Of a stretch of DNA of 64,000 bases, positions 1 through 9,878 are shown piece after piece. The stretch's first letter is position 1; each line of letters begins with the position of its first letter. Source of the stretch: Rhizobium sp. C1 (GTDB taxonomy: Bacteria > Pseudomonadota > Alphaproteobacteria > Rhizobiales > Rhizobiaceae); NCBI RefSeq assembly GCF_021026335.1, contig NZ_JAJNCY010000001.1, positions 62,001-126,000 on the forward strand, read 5' to 3'. A program made the translations under genes and the position numbers. The notes under the pieces are model-generated. The model saw nothing but the letters and a program-made list of their open reading frames with translations. It was not told the origin of the DNA and did no database searches.

Positions 1-697
1 AGAGATAGACCGGATGCTTGCCCATGCCCCAGTCGAGGATATTGCCAAGCGCGTTGATATAGGCGCCGCGGTGATGGTAGACGACGCCCTTCGGGTCGCC
101 CGTCGTGCCGGACGTGTAGTTGAGGCTGATGGCGTTCCACTCGTCCGACGGCCAGGTCCAAGCGTCGTTTTCATCGCCTTCGGAAAGCAGCTTGTCATAG
201 GTGTCGCTGCCGATCATGTGGCTCTCGGGCCATGTCGCGTCCTCGATATTGATGACCGGAATGTCGCGGCCGGAAATGTGGATCGCCTGTTCGGCAACGC
301 CTGCAAATTCCGGATCGACCATCACCATCTTGGCTTCGGCGTGATTGAGGATGAAGGCAATTGCCGCGGCGTCGAGGCGGGTGTTGATCGTGTTCAGCAC
401 GCCCCCGGTCATCGGGACGGCGAAATGCGCCTCGAACATCTCCGGGATGTTGCCGGCAATCACAGACACCGTGTCGCCGAGGCCGATGCCGCGGCGCTTC
501 AGGCCGCTCGCGACCTTGCGGACGCGCGCCCAGGTCTCGGCCCAGGAGCGGCGGATGTCGCCGTAAACGACGGCGGTTCTGTTGGGGTAGATCGCAGCCG
601 TGCGCTGGATGAAACCCAGCGGCGTCATGGCGCTGTAATTGGCGTCATTCTTATCGAGATCGTGTTCGTAAATACTGTGTGCCGAATGGATATTCAT
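1..697 (-). CDS. Acyl-CoA synthetase (AMP-dependent ligase), C-terminus outside window
   Basis: Only the first 232 codons are present; the gene runs off the left edge. The translation begins MNIHSAHSIYEHD and is an ANL-superfamily adenylating enzyme: these activate a carboxylic acid with ATP and pass it to CoA. The ATP-binding P-loop YTSGTTGDPKG is intact at residues 194-204. The start ATG at 697 follows a GGGAGGA ribosome site. The overall pattern recalls medium-chain fatty acid or methylmercaptopropionate-CoA ligases, but the substrate-determining half is missing, so the substrate cannot be named. It lies downstream of and co-oriented with the liv operon but is separated from it by a terminator, so it is probably an independent transcript. 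Confidence 0.88.
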   Translation of the reverse strand, partial: MNIHSAHSIYEHDLDKNDANYSAMTPLGFIQRTAAIYPNRTAVVYGDIRRSWAETWARVRKVASGLKRRGIGLGDTVSVIAGNIPEMFEAHFAVPMTGGVLNTINTRLDAAAIAFILNHAEAKMVMVDPEFAGVAEQAIHISGRDIPVINIEDATWPESHMIGSDTYDKLLSEGDENDAWTWPSDEWNAISLNYTSGTTGDPKGVVYHHRGAYINALGNILDWGMGKHPVYL

Positions 698-829
698 TGC
701 GTCCTCCCAATATCGCGTCCGGGCATCTCGCGCGCAACGTGGTTACCGCCTGCGCCGATGCTCCATCTCCCTGCCGCATCTTCTATCCTCCCGATGCGGG
801 GCCGTAACTACAACTTTGGGATGGATTTT

Positions 830-867
830 GACAAAAGAAAAGGCCCGGTGCGAACGACACCGGGCCT
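830..867 (-). terminator. Rho-independent terminator after livK
   Basis: Nine-base arms GGCCCGGTG (842-850) and CACCGGGCC (858-866) enclose a 7-base loop. Read on the minus strand the hairpin is followed by TTTTCTTTTGT. It lies about 30 bases past the livK stop and ends the liv operon. Confidence 0.88.
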
Positions 868-897
868 CTGCTGGTCCGTCAGGACAGAAGGGTCGGC

Positions 898-2019
898 TTA
901 GAGGCCGGTTTCCTTGTAGGTGTACTTGCCATCGGAGCCCTTGCCCCAGGTGTACATCGTGTAGTCCGGACGGGTGATGTCGCCCTTGGCGTCGAAGCCG
1001 ATGTCGCCGATCACGGTCTTGAACGGACCCTTGGACTTGGCGGCTTCCGCAACAGCGGTCGGATCGGTCGAGCCAGCGGCCTTGGCTGCCTGCGCGATGA
1101 TCTGAACGGCTGCGTAGGAGTAGAGCGTGTAGGCTTCCGGCTCGAAGCCGGCCTTGCGGAACTTCTCGACAGCTTCCTTGGCGTTCGGGTTATTGCGCGG
1201 ATCCGGCGGGAAGGTCATCAGCGTGCCGTTGACGGCGTCGCCGGCGATCGAGGCCAGTTCGTTCGAGGTGATGCCGTCGCCCGACATCATCGTGGCCTTG
1301 ACGCCCTGGTCGGCCATCTGGCGCAGGATCAGGCCGGCTTCTGTGTGCAGGCCACCGTAATAGACCATGTCTACGCCGGCGCCCTTCATCTTGGCGATGA
1401 GCGCGGAGTAGTCCTTTTCGCCCGGCTGAATGCCTTCATACATCACTTCGGTGATGCCGGCGGCGTTGAGAGCCTTCTTGGTTTCGTCAGCGAGGCCCTG
1501 GCCATAAGGCGTCTTGTCGTGAACGATAGCAACCTTGGCCTTCGGGAAGTGCTTGGCGATGTAAGCGCCGGCAACTGCGCCCTGCTGGTCGTCACGGCCG
1601 CAGGTACGGAACGTGTTCCACAGACCGCGCTCGGTGAACTTCGGGTTGGTCGAAGCGGGCGTGATCTGCATGATGCCGTTTTCGGCATAAACTTCAGACG
1701 CCGGGATCGAAACGCCGGAGTTGAAGTGACCGACGACGAACTTCACGCCGTCAGCAACGAACTTGTTGGCAACCGAGATGCCCTGCTTCGGGTCGGAAAC
1801 GTCGTCGCCGAGTTCAATGGCGACCTTCTCGCCGTTGATGCCGCCGGCAGCGTTGATGTCTGCGACAGCCTGCTCGGCACCCTTCTGAAGCTGCGCGCCG
1901 AAAGCGGCGTTCGGGCCAGTCAGGGGGCCGGCAACGCCGATGAGCAGGTCAGCCCGGGCGGCGCCGCTATAGGCAACCATTGCGACCAGCGCAACGGCGG
2001 ACAGAAGTGACTTCTTCAT
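898..2019 (-). CDS. livK: Branched-chain amino acid ABC transporter, periplasmic binding protein
   Basis: A 373-residue periplasmic Leu/Ile/Val-type binding protein, last gene of the liv operon. The start at 2019 gives [19 protein letters not shown] followed by AARA, a classical signal peptide cleaved near residue 23, with GGGAG upstream; the longer frame to 2094 would bury the signal peptide and is rejected. The mature part opens [18 protein letters not shown], typical of type I periplasmic binding proteins. It delivers ligand to LivH/LivM with LivG/LivF supplying ATP hydrolysis. In rhizobia such systems (Bra/Liv) have broad amino acid specificity, so exact ligands are uncertain. A strong terminator follows. 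Confidence 0.93.
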   Translation of the reverse strand: MKKSLLSAVALVAMVAYSGAARADLLIGVAGPLTGPNAAFGAQLQKGAEQAVADINAAGGINGEKVAIELGDDVSDPKQGISVANKFVADGVKFVVGHFNSGVSIPASEVYAENGIMQITPASTNPKFTERGLWNTFRTCGRDDQQGAVAGAYIAKHFPKAKVAIVHDKTPYGQGLADETKKALNAAGITEVMYEGIQPGEKDYSALIAKMKGAGVDMVYYGGLHTEAGLILRQMADQGVKATMMSGDGITSNELASIAGDAVNGTLMTFPPDPRNNPNAKEAVEKFRKAGFEPEAYTLYSYAAVQIIAQAAKAAGSTDPTAVAEAAKSKGPFKTVIGDIGFDAKGDITRPDYTMYTWGKGSDGKYTYKETGL

Positions 2020-2136
2020 TCTGTAACTCCCAAATTCAAGCGGGTCAGTTTGTTGATTAGCCAATGCAATACCCACCAAAGATCGCACCGGCAATTTAAG
2101 AGGCGAGGGCGGTTCCCCCTGCCTCCGTCCCTCTGG

Positions 2137-2499
2137 TCAGGCCTTGTCCTTCCACGAGAAAGGCGAGGCCTTTTCATAAAGCCAGTAGTAGGCGTTCACC
2201 ATCTGATTGGTCCGCGTGTAGCGGTAGCCAGCAGTAGAGAACACCAAAAGCACAACGAAGTCCATGACATAAAACAAGGGCGCCTGCCCGAAGAACATGG
2301 GTCCGTTGAACAATGCATGATGGATGAAACGGACGCCCACAGTGAGCAGTGCCGTGTAGATCACGACGGCCGGATAAGTCTTCCAGCCTTGCGATGCACC
2401 CTTGCCACTCATCCAGGCCGTCCAGAAGCAAAGCAGCATCACGATGACACGGATGACGGTGTGAACGGTATCGTCGGATTCGAAAAACAAGCCTTGCAT
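2137..2499 (-). CDS. DUF6867 family small membrane protein of the liv operon
   Basis: A 120-residue protein with about three hydrophobic segments (near residues 13-30, 46-60 and 76-93) and a basic C-terminus ending SPFSWKDKA. It sits inside the liv operon between livF and livK, preceded by a good ribosome site (GGAAAGGG). I recognise it as the DUF6867 type that accompanies branched-chain amino acid transporters in Rhizobiales. No function is established; conserved position suggests a helper of the LivHM permease or its assembly. The gap to livF is only about 20 bases, so it is cotranscribed. Confidence 0.8.
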   Translation of the reverse strand: MQGLFFESDDTVHTVIRVIVMLLCFWTAWMSGKGASQGWKTYPAVVIYTALLTVGVRFIHHALFNGPMFFGQAPLFYVMDFVVLLVFSTAGYRYTRTNQMVNAYYWLYEKASPFSWKDKA

Positions 2500-2520
2500 A
2501 TGACTATCCCTTTCCCGACC

Positions 2521-3249
2521 TCAATGCGCCCCGCCTTCCAGATAGGCCGCGCGGACCTCCGGATTGGCGAGAAGTTCGGCGCCCGAGCCGCTCATCGTGA
2601 TCGAGCCGTTCACGAGCACATAAGCGCGATGCGACAGCTTCAGCGCCGCGAATGCGTTCTGTTCGACGAGGAAGACGGTGAGGCCCTGCGTTTCATTGAG
2701 CAGCTTGATGGCCGCAAAGATCTGCTTGGAGACCAGCGGTGCGAGACCGAGAGACGGTTCGTCCAGCATGAGCAGCTTCGGCCGGGCCATCAGTGCGCGG
2801 GCGATCGCCAGCATCTGCTGTTCGCCGCCCGAGAGTGTACCGCCGCGCTGGAACTGGCGTTCCTTGAGGCGCGGGAAGAGGGCAAACATTTTCTCGACGT
2901 CTTCGTTGAAGAACTTCTGGTTATCCAGGCTCGCGCCCATCTGAAGGTTTTCGTAGACCGTCATGCGCGGGAAGATGCGGCGGCCTTCCGGCGATTGCGC
3001 GATGCGCAGGCGAGCGATCTCGTGCGTGGGCATCCGGGTGATGTCCTGACCGTCGAAGGTGACGGTGCCGACACGCGCCTGCGGGCTGCCGCAGATGGTC
3101 ATCATCAGCGTCGACTTGCCGGCGCCGTTGGCACCGATGAGGCTGACGATTTCGCCCTTCTTCACCTCGACATCGACGCCGGCCAAGGCGCGGATGTTTC
3201 CGTAGAAGGTCTCGACGCCTTCAACTTTCAGCAATGTTTCAGCGGTCAT
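2521..3249 (-). CDS. livF: Branched-chain amino acid ABC transporter ATPase LivF
   Basis: A 242-residue cytoplasmic ATPase of the LivFGHMK importer. Walker A is GANGAGKST at residues 39-47, the ABC signature LSGGEQQ is near residue 140, and Walker B LLMLDEPSLGL follows. Length and motifs are standard for LivF. The start codon overlaps the livG stop by one base, implying translational coupling. It pairs with LivG to power uptake through LivH and LivM. Confidence 0.95.
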   Translation of the reverse strand: MTAETLLKVEGVETFYGNIRALAGVDVEVKKGEIVSLIGANGAGKSTLMMTICGSPQARVGTVTFDGQDITRMPTHEIARLRIAQSPEGRRIFPRMTVYENLQMGASLDNQKFFNEDVEKMFALFPRLKERQFQRGGTLSGGEQQMLAIARALMARPKLLMLDEPSLGLAPLVSKQIFAAIKLLNETQGLTVFLVEQNAFAALKLSHRAYVLVNGSITMSGSGAELLANPEVRAAYLEGGAH

Positions 3250-4115
3250 CAGTGCGCGCCCTCTTCGACTTCGTGACGAACGGTTTCCACTTCATCGTCG
3301 TCGACGCCCAGATAGGCGGCGATGACGCGCGGGTCGTTCTTCACATGGGCGGGATCGCCGTCGGAAATCTTCTGGCCATATTCCAGAACGACGACGTGGT
3401 CGGAGATTTCCATGACGACGGACATGTCATGCTCGATGAGGAGCAGAGACGTACCGTTGTCGGCGCGGATCGAGCGCAGCAGCTTGTTGAGTTCCTGCGA
3501 TTCGCGCGGGTTCAGGCCGGCAGCCGGTTCGTCGAGGCAAAGCAGTTCGGGGCCGGTGCACATGGCGCGGGCAATTTCCAGACGGCGCTGGGCACCGTAG
3601 GGCAGGTCGCCGGCCGGGTCGTCGGCGCGGTCGATCAGGCTTGCCTTTTCCAGCCAGTAGCGGGCCTTCTCGACCGCTTCCTTGCTGGCATCCTTGTAGG
3701 ACTTGAAGCCGAGCAGGCCCAGAACCGTGTAGCCCGAGGCTTTCATCAGCGCGTTGTGCTGTGCGACCAACAGGTTTTCCAGAAGCGTCAGCCCCGAGAA
3801 GAGGCGGATGTTCTGGAATGTGCGGGCGACCTTGGCATCACGGGTGACCTCGAAATCGGCCATGCGCTCCAGATAGTATGACTTGCCGCTCTTCTGCTGC
3901 ATGGAAATCATGCCCATCGTCGGCTTGTAGAAGCCGGTGATGCAGTTGAACACGGTCGTCTTGCCGGCGCCGTTCGGGCCGATGAGGGCCGTAATCTCGC
4001 CGCGGCGGACTTCGAAGGAGAGGTCGTTGATGGCCATGAGGCCACCAAAGCGCATCGACAGATGCTCGACCTTCAGAATTGCGTCATTCGTCATTGTATT
4101 TGCCACCGCGCTCAT
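3249..4115 (-). CDS. livG: Branched-chain amino acid ABC transporter ATPase LivG
   Basis: A 288-residue ATPase with Walker A GPNGAGKTT at residues 46-54 and Walker B LLCLDEPAAGLNP. The ABC signature is the divergent LPYGAQRR that typifies the LivG branch (in place of LSGGQ), which separates it from LivF next door. It ends with an acidic tail (DDDEVETVRHEVEEGAH). Overlaps of one base with livM upstream and livF downstream make this a tightly coupled operon. Confidence 0.95.
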   Translation of the reverse strand: MSAVANTMTNDAILKVEHLSMRFGGLMAINDLSFEVRRGEITALIGPNGAGKTTVFNCITGFYKPTMGMISMQQKSGKSYYLERMADFEVTRDAKVARTFQNIRLFSGLTLLENLLVAQHNALMKASGYTVLGLLGFKSYKDASKEAVEKARYWLEKASLIDRADDPAGDLPYGAQRRLEIARAMCTGPELLCLDEPAAGLNPRESQELNKLLRSIRADNGTSLLLIEHDMSVVMEISDHVVVLEYGQKISDGDPAHVKNDPRVIAAYLGVDDDEVETVRHEVEEGAH

Positions 4116-5500
4116 CAGCCGTGTCCTTCCTTGGTGAAGGAGCCGGATACGGACTTGCGCTCGAAGAGGAAGGCCGTGGGTTCGCGACTGCCGACAAAGC
4201 CGCGCGGTCTGACCAGCATCATTATGATCATGGCGAGGCCGAAGATCAGCATGCGGTAGAGTTCCGGCGTGAAGTCGGGTCCGAAGACCGCTTTCAGGAA
4301 GTCCATTTCGCGCAGAAGCTCGGTGCCGCCAACCATCGCGATCGCGGCGATTGCAATGCCGGTCAGCGAGCCCATGCCGCCGAGAACCACGATCGACAGG
4401 ATGACGGCCGATTCGAGGAAGACGAAGGATTCCGGCGAGACGAAGCCCTGGCGCGCTGCGAAGAAGGAGCCGGCAAAGCCGCCGAACATTGCGCCGATGG
4501 CGAATGCCGTCAGCTTGGTTGTGACTGTGTTGATACCGAGCGAGCGGCAGGCGATCTCGTCTTCACGCAGCGCTTCCCATGCGCGGCCGATGGGCAGGCG
4601 GCGCAGCCGGATCGTGACGAAAGCCGTCAGAAGGCACAGCAGAAGGATGAGATAGAAGAGGAAGACCTTGTAGTAGGCCGAGGACATCGGCAGGTGGAAT
4701 ATCTTCGCAAAGCCATGGGGCGAGGCGTCGAAGGGAATGCCGAAAAGCGTGATCTTCGGAATGCCGGAAATGCCGAACGTTCCTTGGGTGACATCCTGCC
4801 AGTTGATGAGAACGAGGCGGATGATTTCCCCGAAGGCAAGAGTCACGATGGCAAGGTAGTCGCCCTTCAGGCGCAGGACGGGGAAGCCGAGGATGATGCC
4901 CCAGAAGGCAGACAGGATGCCGGCGAGCGGCAGCAGGATCCAGAAGGAGAAGCCGAAATTGATCGACAGCAGCGCGTAGGAATAGGCACCCACCGCATAG
5001 AAGGCGACGTAGCCGAGGTCGAGCAGACCGGCGAGGCCGACCACGATGTTCAGACCCCAGGCCAGCATCACGTAGATGAGAATCTGGATGCCGAAATTGT
5101 CGATATATTTCAGCGAGCCCTGCGCGCCGAAGAGCCACAGGATGATCGGCGGATAGAGAACAAGCGCGAGGATGGCGAGCTTCGAGAAGTTGCGCTTCAC
5201 GAAGCCGGCGTCCGAGGTGTCCGCTGGTGCAGCGTCCTTGGCTGCCTTGCTGGCGGCACGCCAGGGCTGGAGCCAGGCGACCATGGCGAAGCGGCCAAAG
5301 AAGGCGATCGCGACGAAGGTCGCCAGGAGACCCCAGCGCGGGACGAGGATGAGTTCGTTGCGCATGTTCTGGTCGGTCTTGAGCCCGATGAACAGCACGA
5401 ACATGAAGAAGGTCATGACGGCGGTGAAGGTCGCTTCGCGCAGAGCCTTTGCCGTCAGGGACCCGGCCGAAACGGTCGAGGGATTGGTCACGGTCGCCAT
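4115..5500 (-). CDS. livM: Branched-chain amino acid ABC transporter permease LivM
   Basis: A 461-residue inner-membrane permease. The N-terminal ~120 residues carry two or three extra hydrophobic segments and a charged linker, as in other long rhizobial LivM proteins. The conserved core follows: [28 protein letters not shown] and the cytoplasmic coupling loop [20 protein letters not shown] that docks on the ATPases. The gene sits five bases downstream of livH and overlaps livG by one base. It forms the translocation pore with LivH. Confidence 0.94.
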   Translation of the reverse strand: MATVTNPSTVSAGSLTAKALREATFTAVMTFFMFVLFIGLKTDQNMRNELILVPRWGLLATFVAIAFFGRFAMVAWLQPWRAASKAAKDAAPADTSDAGFVKRNFSKLAILALVLYPPIILWLFGAQGSLKYIDNFGIQILIYVMLAWGLNIVVGLAGLLDLGYVAFYAVGAYSYALLSINFGFSFWILLPLAGILSAFWGIILGFPVLRLKGDYLAIVTLAFGEIIRLVLINWQDVTQGTFGISGIPKITLFGIPFDASPHGFAKIFHLPMSSAYYKVFLFYLILLLCLLTAFVTIRLRRLPIGRAWEALREDEIACRSLGINTVTTKLTAFAIGAMFGGFAGSFFAARQGFVSPESFVFLESAVILSIVVLGGMGSLTGIAIAAIAMVGGTELLREMDFLKAVFGPDFTPELYRMLIFGLAMIIMMLVRPRGFVGSREPTAFLFERKSVSGSFTKEGHG

Positions 5501-5504
5501 CGGA

Positions 5505-6407
5505 TCAAACCTTTTCGACTTCAGGACGGCCCAGCAGGCCGGACGGCTTGAAGATCAGCACGAAAGCGAGGATGGCAAAGGTTGCGACATCCTTGTAGGC
5601 GATCGTGAAATAGGCTGACCAGAGCGATTCGATCAGGCCAATCAGCAGCCCGCCGATGACGGCGCCCGGCAGCGAACCGATTCCACCGAGAACGGCTGCG
5701 GTAAACGCCTTGACGCCCGGAACGAAGCCGTCGGTGAAGACAATCACGCCGTAGTACATGAGGAACATCGTGCCGGCGACGGCGGCAAGTGCCGCGCCCA
5801 TGACGAAGGTGATGGAAATCGTGCGGTCGACGTCGATACCGAGAAGGGCGGCCATCTTGCGGTCCTGCTCGGTAGCGCGCTGTGCGCGGCCAAGCGGCGT
5901 CTTTTCAACGATGTACCAGAAGGCGGCCAGAAGCGCGACGGTGATGACCACGATCACGATCTGCTTGAGCGAGATGGAGATGCCCTGGATCGTGTAGACC
6001 GAGTTGACCATCTGCGGAATCGGCTTGTTGCGCGGACCCTGCGTGACCTGGATGAAGTTGGACAGCGCGATCGACACGCCGATCGCGGTGATCAGCGGCG
6101 CCAGGCGGAAGGAGCCGCGCAGAGGGCGATAGGCCACCCGCTCGATCGACCAGTTCCACAGGCTCGTGGTCACCATCGCGACGATCAGCATGCAAAGCAG
6201 CGCGACTGCGATAGGAGCGCCGCCAAAGACCGTCATGATGAGGAGGTAAACGATGAGACCGGCGAAGCCGCCGAGCATGAAGATATCGCCATGGGCGAAA
6301 TTGATCATGCCGATGATGCCATAAACCATCGTATAGCCGATTGCGATCAGGCCATAGATGGAGCCAAGAGTCAGCCCGTTGATGAGCTGCTGGATAAAAT
6401 ACTCCAT
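5505..6407 (-). CDS. livH: Branched-chain amino acid ABC transporter permease LivH
   Basis: A 300-residue permease, first gene of the liv operon. I start it at 6407 ([20 protein letters not shown]), which has GGGG/AAAAGG just upstream and matches the usual LivH N-terminus; an in-frame ATG ten codons earlier adds unrelated residues. Family signatures include [21 protein letters not shown] near the N-terminus and the EAA-like loop [23 protein letters not shown]. It partners LivM in the membrane. The operon is transcribed away from urtA across a 471-base shared intergenic region. Confidence 0.94.
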   Translation of the reverse strand: MEYFIQQLINGLTLGSIYGLIAIGYTMVYGIIGMINFAHGDIFMLGGFAGLIVYLLIMTVFGGAPIAVALLCMLIVAMVTTSLWNWSIERVAYRPLRGSFRLAPLITAIGVSIALSNFIQVTQGPRNKPIPQMVNSVYTIQGISISLKQIVIVVITVALLAAFWYIVEKTPLGRAQRATEQDRKMAALLGIDVDRTISITFVMGAALAAVAGTMFLMYYGVIVFTDGFVPGVKAFTAAVLGGIGSLPGAVIGGLLIGLIESLWSAYFTIAYKDVATFAILAFVLIFKPSGLLGRPEVEKV

Positions 6408-6878
6408 ACCTTTTCCCCTAGATGCCTGTTGTTCCATGCATCTTTTTTATTGCGTGCCTTATTTTTGGGCTCTGGCACAGTCTCCATTCCATACCGCTTT
6501 CAATCCAAAAGGGAAGAGAAAACTTCCACTTTTTGCCTTTCCCAACGATACCCTCCGGTACGGTTTGATTTTTGCCATGCAGCATGCGTGTCAGGCGTCG
6601 AATCGAACTTGCTGGAAAGACTTATTTCGTTTCGTCAAGGGCGAGTGAAGGTGGTTTGGACTTCTCTTGCAGCAATTTCATCAGGCTGGCGCATTTTATG
6701 ATGCTATTGGCGACAATAATTATTTCATTTGCGACGGTCCCCAGGCATGTTCGAATTTCCTGAATTACCCCTTGTCCTACGTCAATTGACGTATGTCGCA
6801 GCGCACAATCCCGTCGGATAGTGCCTGGGCCTTGCGGCAGTCGGCCGCCAACACAAATTCCAGAGGGGTTTTCGAGTC
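6408..6878. promoter_or_regulatory. Shared regulatory region between divergent liv and urt operons
   Basis: A 471-base non-coding stretch, clearly more AT-rich than its neighbours, that must hold the promoters of livH (minus) and urtA (plus). The short frames overlapping it have no family resemblance and poor starts. Apart from the palindrome listed separately I see no recognisable motif; I looked for a sigma-54 -24/-12 element expected of nitrogen-controlled genes and found none with correct spacing. Confidence 0.6.
6778..6793. promoter_or_regulatory. Perfect 16-bp palindrome upstream of urtA (candidate operator)
   Basis: The sequence TACGTCAATTGACGTA is an exact 16-base palindrome lying about 85 bases before the urtA start, where a promoter-proximal operator would be. 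The regulator is unknown. Confidence 0.5.
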
Positions 6879-8165
6879 ATGAATTTCAAAACCAAACTGA
6901 TGGGGCTGGCGCTTGCCGCCGCCATGTCGTCAACGGCAATTTCCGGCGCTTTCGCCGAAGATACGATCAAGGTCGGCGTCCTCCACTCGCTGTCGGGCAC
7001 CATGGCGATTTCCGAGACGACGTTGAAGGACGTCATGCTCATGCTTATCGACGAGCAGAACAAGAAGGGTGGCGTTCTCGGTAAGAAGCTTGAGCCTGTT
7101 GTCGTCGATCCGGCGTCCAACTGGCCGCTGTTTGCCGAAAAGGCCCGCGAACTGATCTCCAAGGACAAGGTTGCGGCTGTCTTCGGCTGCTGGACCTCCT
7201 CGTCGCGCAAGTCGGTCCTGCCGGTCTTCGAAGAGCTGAACTCGATCCTCTTCTATCCCGTACAGTATGAAGGCGAAGAGTCTTCCCGCAACATCATCTA
7301 CACCGGCGCTGCCCCGAATCAGCAGGCAATCCCGGCCGTCGATTATCTGATGGACAAGGAAGGCGTGAAGCGCTTCGTGCTTGAGGGCACCGACTACGTC
7401 TATCCGCAGACGACCAACAAGATCCTGAAGGCCTACCTGATGTCCAAGGGCGTCAAGGCCGAAGACATCAAGGTCAACTACACGCCGTTCGGCTTCTCCG
7501 ACTGGCAGGCCGAAGTGGCCTCGATCAAGAAATTCGGTTCCGAAGGCAAGAAGACGGCCGTGGTCTCCACCATCAACGGCGATGCCAACGTTCCTTTCTA
7601 CAAGGAACTCGGCAACCAGGGCATCAAGGCCGAAGACATTCCGGTTGTTGCCTTCTCGGTTGGCGAAGAAGAGCTCTCCGGCATGGACACCAAGCCGCTG
7701 GTTGGCCACCTCGCTGCCTGGAACTACTTCGAATCGGTCGACACGCCAGCGAATGCCGAATTCATCAAGGAATGGCATGCGTTCACCAAGAACGACAAGC
7801 GCACCACAAATGACCCGATGGAAGCTGCCTATATCGGCTTCAATGCCTGGGTGAAGGCCGTCGAGGCCGCCGGCACGACCGATACCGACAAGGTTCTCGA
7901 CAAGATCATCGGCGTCACGGTTCCGAACCTCTCGGGCGGCTATGCGACCGTCATGCCGAATCATCACATCACCAAGCCGGTTCTCATCGGCGAAATCCAG
8001 GACAACGGCCAGTTCGACATCGTTCAGCAAACGCCTGAAGTTGTCGGCGACGCATGGTCCGACTATCTGCCGGACTCCAAGGACCTGATCTCGGATTGGC
8101 GCAAGCCGATGTCTTGCGGCAACTTCAACGTCAAAACCGGCAAGTGCGGCGGCAAGGGTTCCTGA
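6879..8165 (+). CDS. urtA: Urea ABC transporter substrate-binding protein
   Basis: A 428-residue periplasmic urea-binding protein. Residues 1-26 are a signal peptide ending SGAFA, followed by EDTIKVGVLHSLSGTMAISE, the typical UrtA mature start. Other family features are AAVFGCWTSSSRKSVLPVFE and PVQYEGEESS, diagnostic of UrtA against amide-binding FmdD relatives. The C-terminal cysteine pair (SCGNF..GKCGGKGS) is also usual. It is first of urtABCDE, directly upstream of urease genes, so urea import and hydrolysis are physically linked. urt systems are normally induced under nitrogen limitation. Confidence 0.95.
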   Translation: MNFKTKLMGLALAAAMSSTAISGAFAEDTIKVGVLHSLSGTMAISETTLKDVMLMLIDEQNKKGGVLGKKLEPVVVDPASNWPLFAEKARELISKDKVAAVFGCWTSSSRKSVLPVFEELNSILFYPVQYEGEESSRNIIYTGAAPNQQAIPAVDYLMDKEGVKRFVLEGTDYVYPQTTNKILKAYLMSKGVKAEDIKVNYTPFGFSDWQAEVASIKKFGSEGKKTAVVSTINGDANVPFYKELGNQGIKAEDIPVVAFSVGEEELSGMDTKPLVGHLAAWNYFESVDTPANAEFIKEWHAFTKNDKRTTNDPMEAAYIGFNAWVKAVEAAGTTDTDKVLDKIIGVTVPNLSGGYATVMPNHHITKPVLIGEIQDNGQFDIVQQTPEVVGDAWSDYLPDSKDLISDWRKPMSCGNFNVKTGKCGGKGS

Positions 8166-8249
8166 TCCTCAAGCGAATTTCGCACGAAGGCGGGCGTCCT
8201 GCGCTCGCCTTCTCCTCTTCTGACACGACCTGAAAATCGATTGAGGCCC

Positions 8250-9878
8250 ATGTTCAAAGCGATCCAGACAATCCTCGGCGCTCTCATTCTGGCCTTGTTC
8301 GTGGCCATGCCGGGCGCCCACACCGCGGCCCGCGCCGCCGAGGCGACCAGCGCGATGGTGAATGCGCTAGCTTCGGACAATTTCAAGGCCATTGAAGATG
8401 CCGTCAACGCGCTCGCCGCCACAGGCGACGCCTCCGTCGTTCCTGCGCTGGAAGCGCTGGGTGATGGCGAGCTTTATTTCCGCAAGGCCGACAAGCAGGT
8501 CTTCATCACCGAAAAGTCTGGCTCCAAATTCAAGCTCATCGATCCGCTGACGCAGAAGGCTGTCGGCGAGGAGCAGAAGGCCGCCATCGACAAGATCAGG
8601 GTCAACAACAGCCTGCGCCGCGCGATTCGCGATGCGCTGGGCGGGTTGACCCTGCAGTCTAAGGACCGCGCCGTCCGGCTTGCCGCCGCGCAGACCATTC
8701 TGAAATCCCCGAATGCCGAGGCGCTGCCGGCGCTGGACGCCGCCATTGCCAAGGAAACCGACGGCGAGGTGAAGAAGGTCATGACGCAGGCGCGGGCCGC
8801 CTCCGTGCTTCTCTCCAATCTCGGTCCCGACGAAAAGTCGAAGGCCATTGCCGAAATCCGCGCCGTCGGCGGCCAGGACTCGCTGTCGCTGCTCTCCTCG
8901 ATTGCCGGCACGGTGGATGATAGTCTCAAGCCGCAGGTCGCTTCCGCCATTGCCTCGATCAACAGCTCGCTCGAACTGTGGAATGCCGCTCAATATGTCT
9001 GGTACGGCATTTCGCTGAGCTCTGTCCTGCTGTTGGCCGCCATCGGTCTTGCCATCACCTTCGGCGTCATGGGCATCATCAACATGGCGCATGGCGAGAT
9101 GGTCATGCTGGGCGCCTATTCGACCTATGTCGTGCAGGAAGTGATCCGCCAGAATGCGCCCGGCCTGTTCGACTGGTCTCTGGCCATTGCGCTTCCTGTT
9201 GCCTTCCTGGTCGCCGCTCTCGTCGGACTGGCCATTGAACGCCTCGTCATCCGTCACCTCTACGGCCGGCCGCTGGAAACGCTGCTGGCCACCTGGGGCA
9301 TTTCGCTGATCCTTCAGCAGACCGTGCGGTCCATCTTCGGTGCGAACAACCGCGAAGTCGGCAATCCGTCCTGGATGTCCGGAGCGTTCGAGCTTGGCGG
9401 GCTGACGATCACCTGGAACCGCATGTGGATCGTCATCTTCACGCTCGGCGTCTTCTTCGCGCTCCTGACACTCCTCAAGCGTTCGCCGATCGGCCTGCAG
9501 ATGCGCGCCGTCACGCAGAACCGCCGCATGGCCTCCTCCATGGGCATCCGCACCCCCTGGGTCGATGCCATGACCTTCGCGCTGGGCTCCGGGATCGCGG
9601 GGATCGCCGGTGTGGCGCTCTCGCAGATCGACAACGTCTCACCTAACCTTGGTCAGGGCTACATCATCGACAGCTTCATGGTCGTGGTGTTCGGCGGCGT
9701 CGGCAATCTGTGGGGGACGCTGGTGGGCGCACTCTCGCTCGGCATCGTCAACAAGTTCCTTGAACCTTACGCGGGCGCAGTGCTCGGAAAGATCATCGTT
9801 CTCGTGCTCATCATTCTCTTCATCCAGAAAAGACCGCGCGGCCTCTTCGCGCTCAAGGGAAGGGCGGTGGAAGCATGA
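8250..9878 (+). CDS. urtB: Urea ABC transporter permease UrtB
   Basis: A 542-residue permease. I prefer ATG 8250 (MFKAIQTILGALILALF) over TTG 8241, because GAGG then serves as ribosome site. Residues 1-29 form a signal sequence, residues ~30-240 are a periplasmic helical-repeat domain characteristic of UrtB, and the C-terminal ~300 residues are the LivH-like membrane domain (GVMGIINMAHGEMVMLGAY). The coupling loop is SPIGLQMRAVTQNRRMASSMGI. It overlaps urtC by four bases and forms the urea pore with UrtC. Confidence 0.94.
   Translation: MFKAIQTILGALILALFVAMPGAHTAARAAEATSAMVNALASDNFKAIEDAVNALAATGDASVVPALEALGDGELYFRKADKQVFITEKSGSKFKLIDPLTQKAVGEEQKAAIDKIRVNNSLRRAIRDALGGLTLQSKDRAVRLAAAQTILKSPNAEALPALDAAIAKETDGEVKKVMTQARAASVLLSNLGPDEKSKAIAEIRAVGGQDSLSLLSSIAGTVDDSLKPQVASAIASINSSLELWNAAQYVWYGISLSSVLLLAAIGLAITFGVMGIINMAHGEMVMLGAYSTYVVQEVIRQNAPGLFDWSLAIALPVAFLVAALVGLAIERLVIRHLYGRPLETLLATWGISLILQQTVRSIFGANNREVGNPSWMSGAFELGGLTITWNRMWIVIFTLGVFFALLTLLKRSPIGLQMRAVTQNRRMASSMGIRTPWVDAMTFALGSGIAGIAGVALSQIDNVSPNLGQGYIIDSFMVVVFGGVGNLWGTLVGALSLGIVNKFLEPYAGAVLGKIIVLVLIILFIQKRPRGLFALKGRAVEA

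Noticed and set aside
14-901. Plus-strand frame at the left edge
   Set aside because: It is the complement of the acyl-CoA synthetase gene, which has an exact ATP-binding motif, and continues through a terminator.
4079-5551. Long plus-strand open frame antisense to livM (490 codons)
   Set aside because: Composition is dominated by Glu/Asp/Arg/His as expected of an antisense shadow in GC-rich DNA; livM on the other strand has full family homology.
6408-6878. Sigma-54 promoter before urtA or livH
   Set aside because: TGGCAC occurs near 6473, but no TTGC follows at the required spacing; other GG/GC pairs are also mis-spaced.
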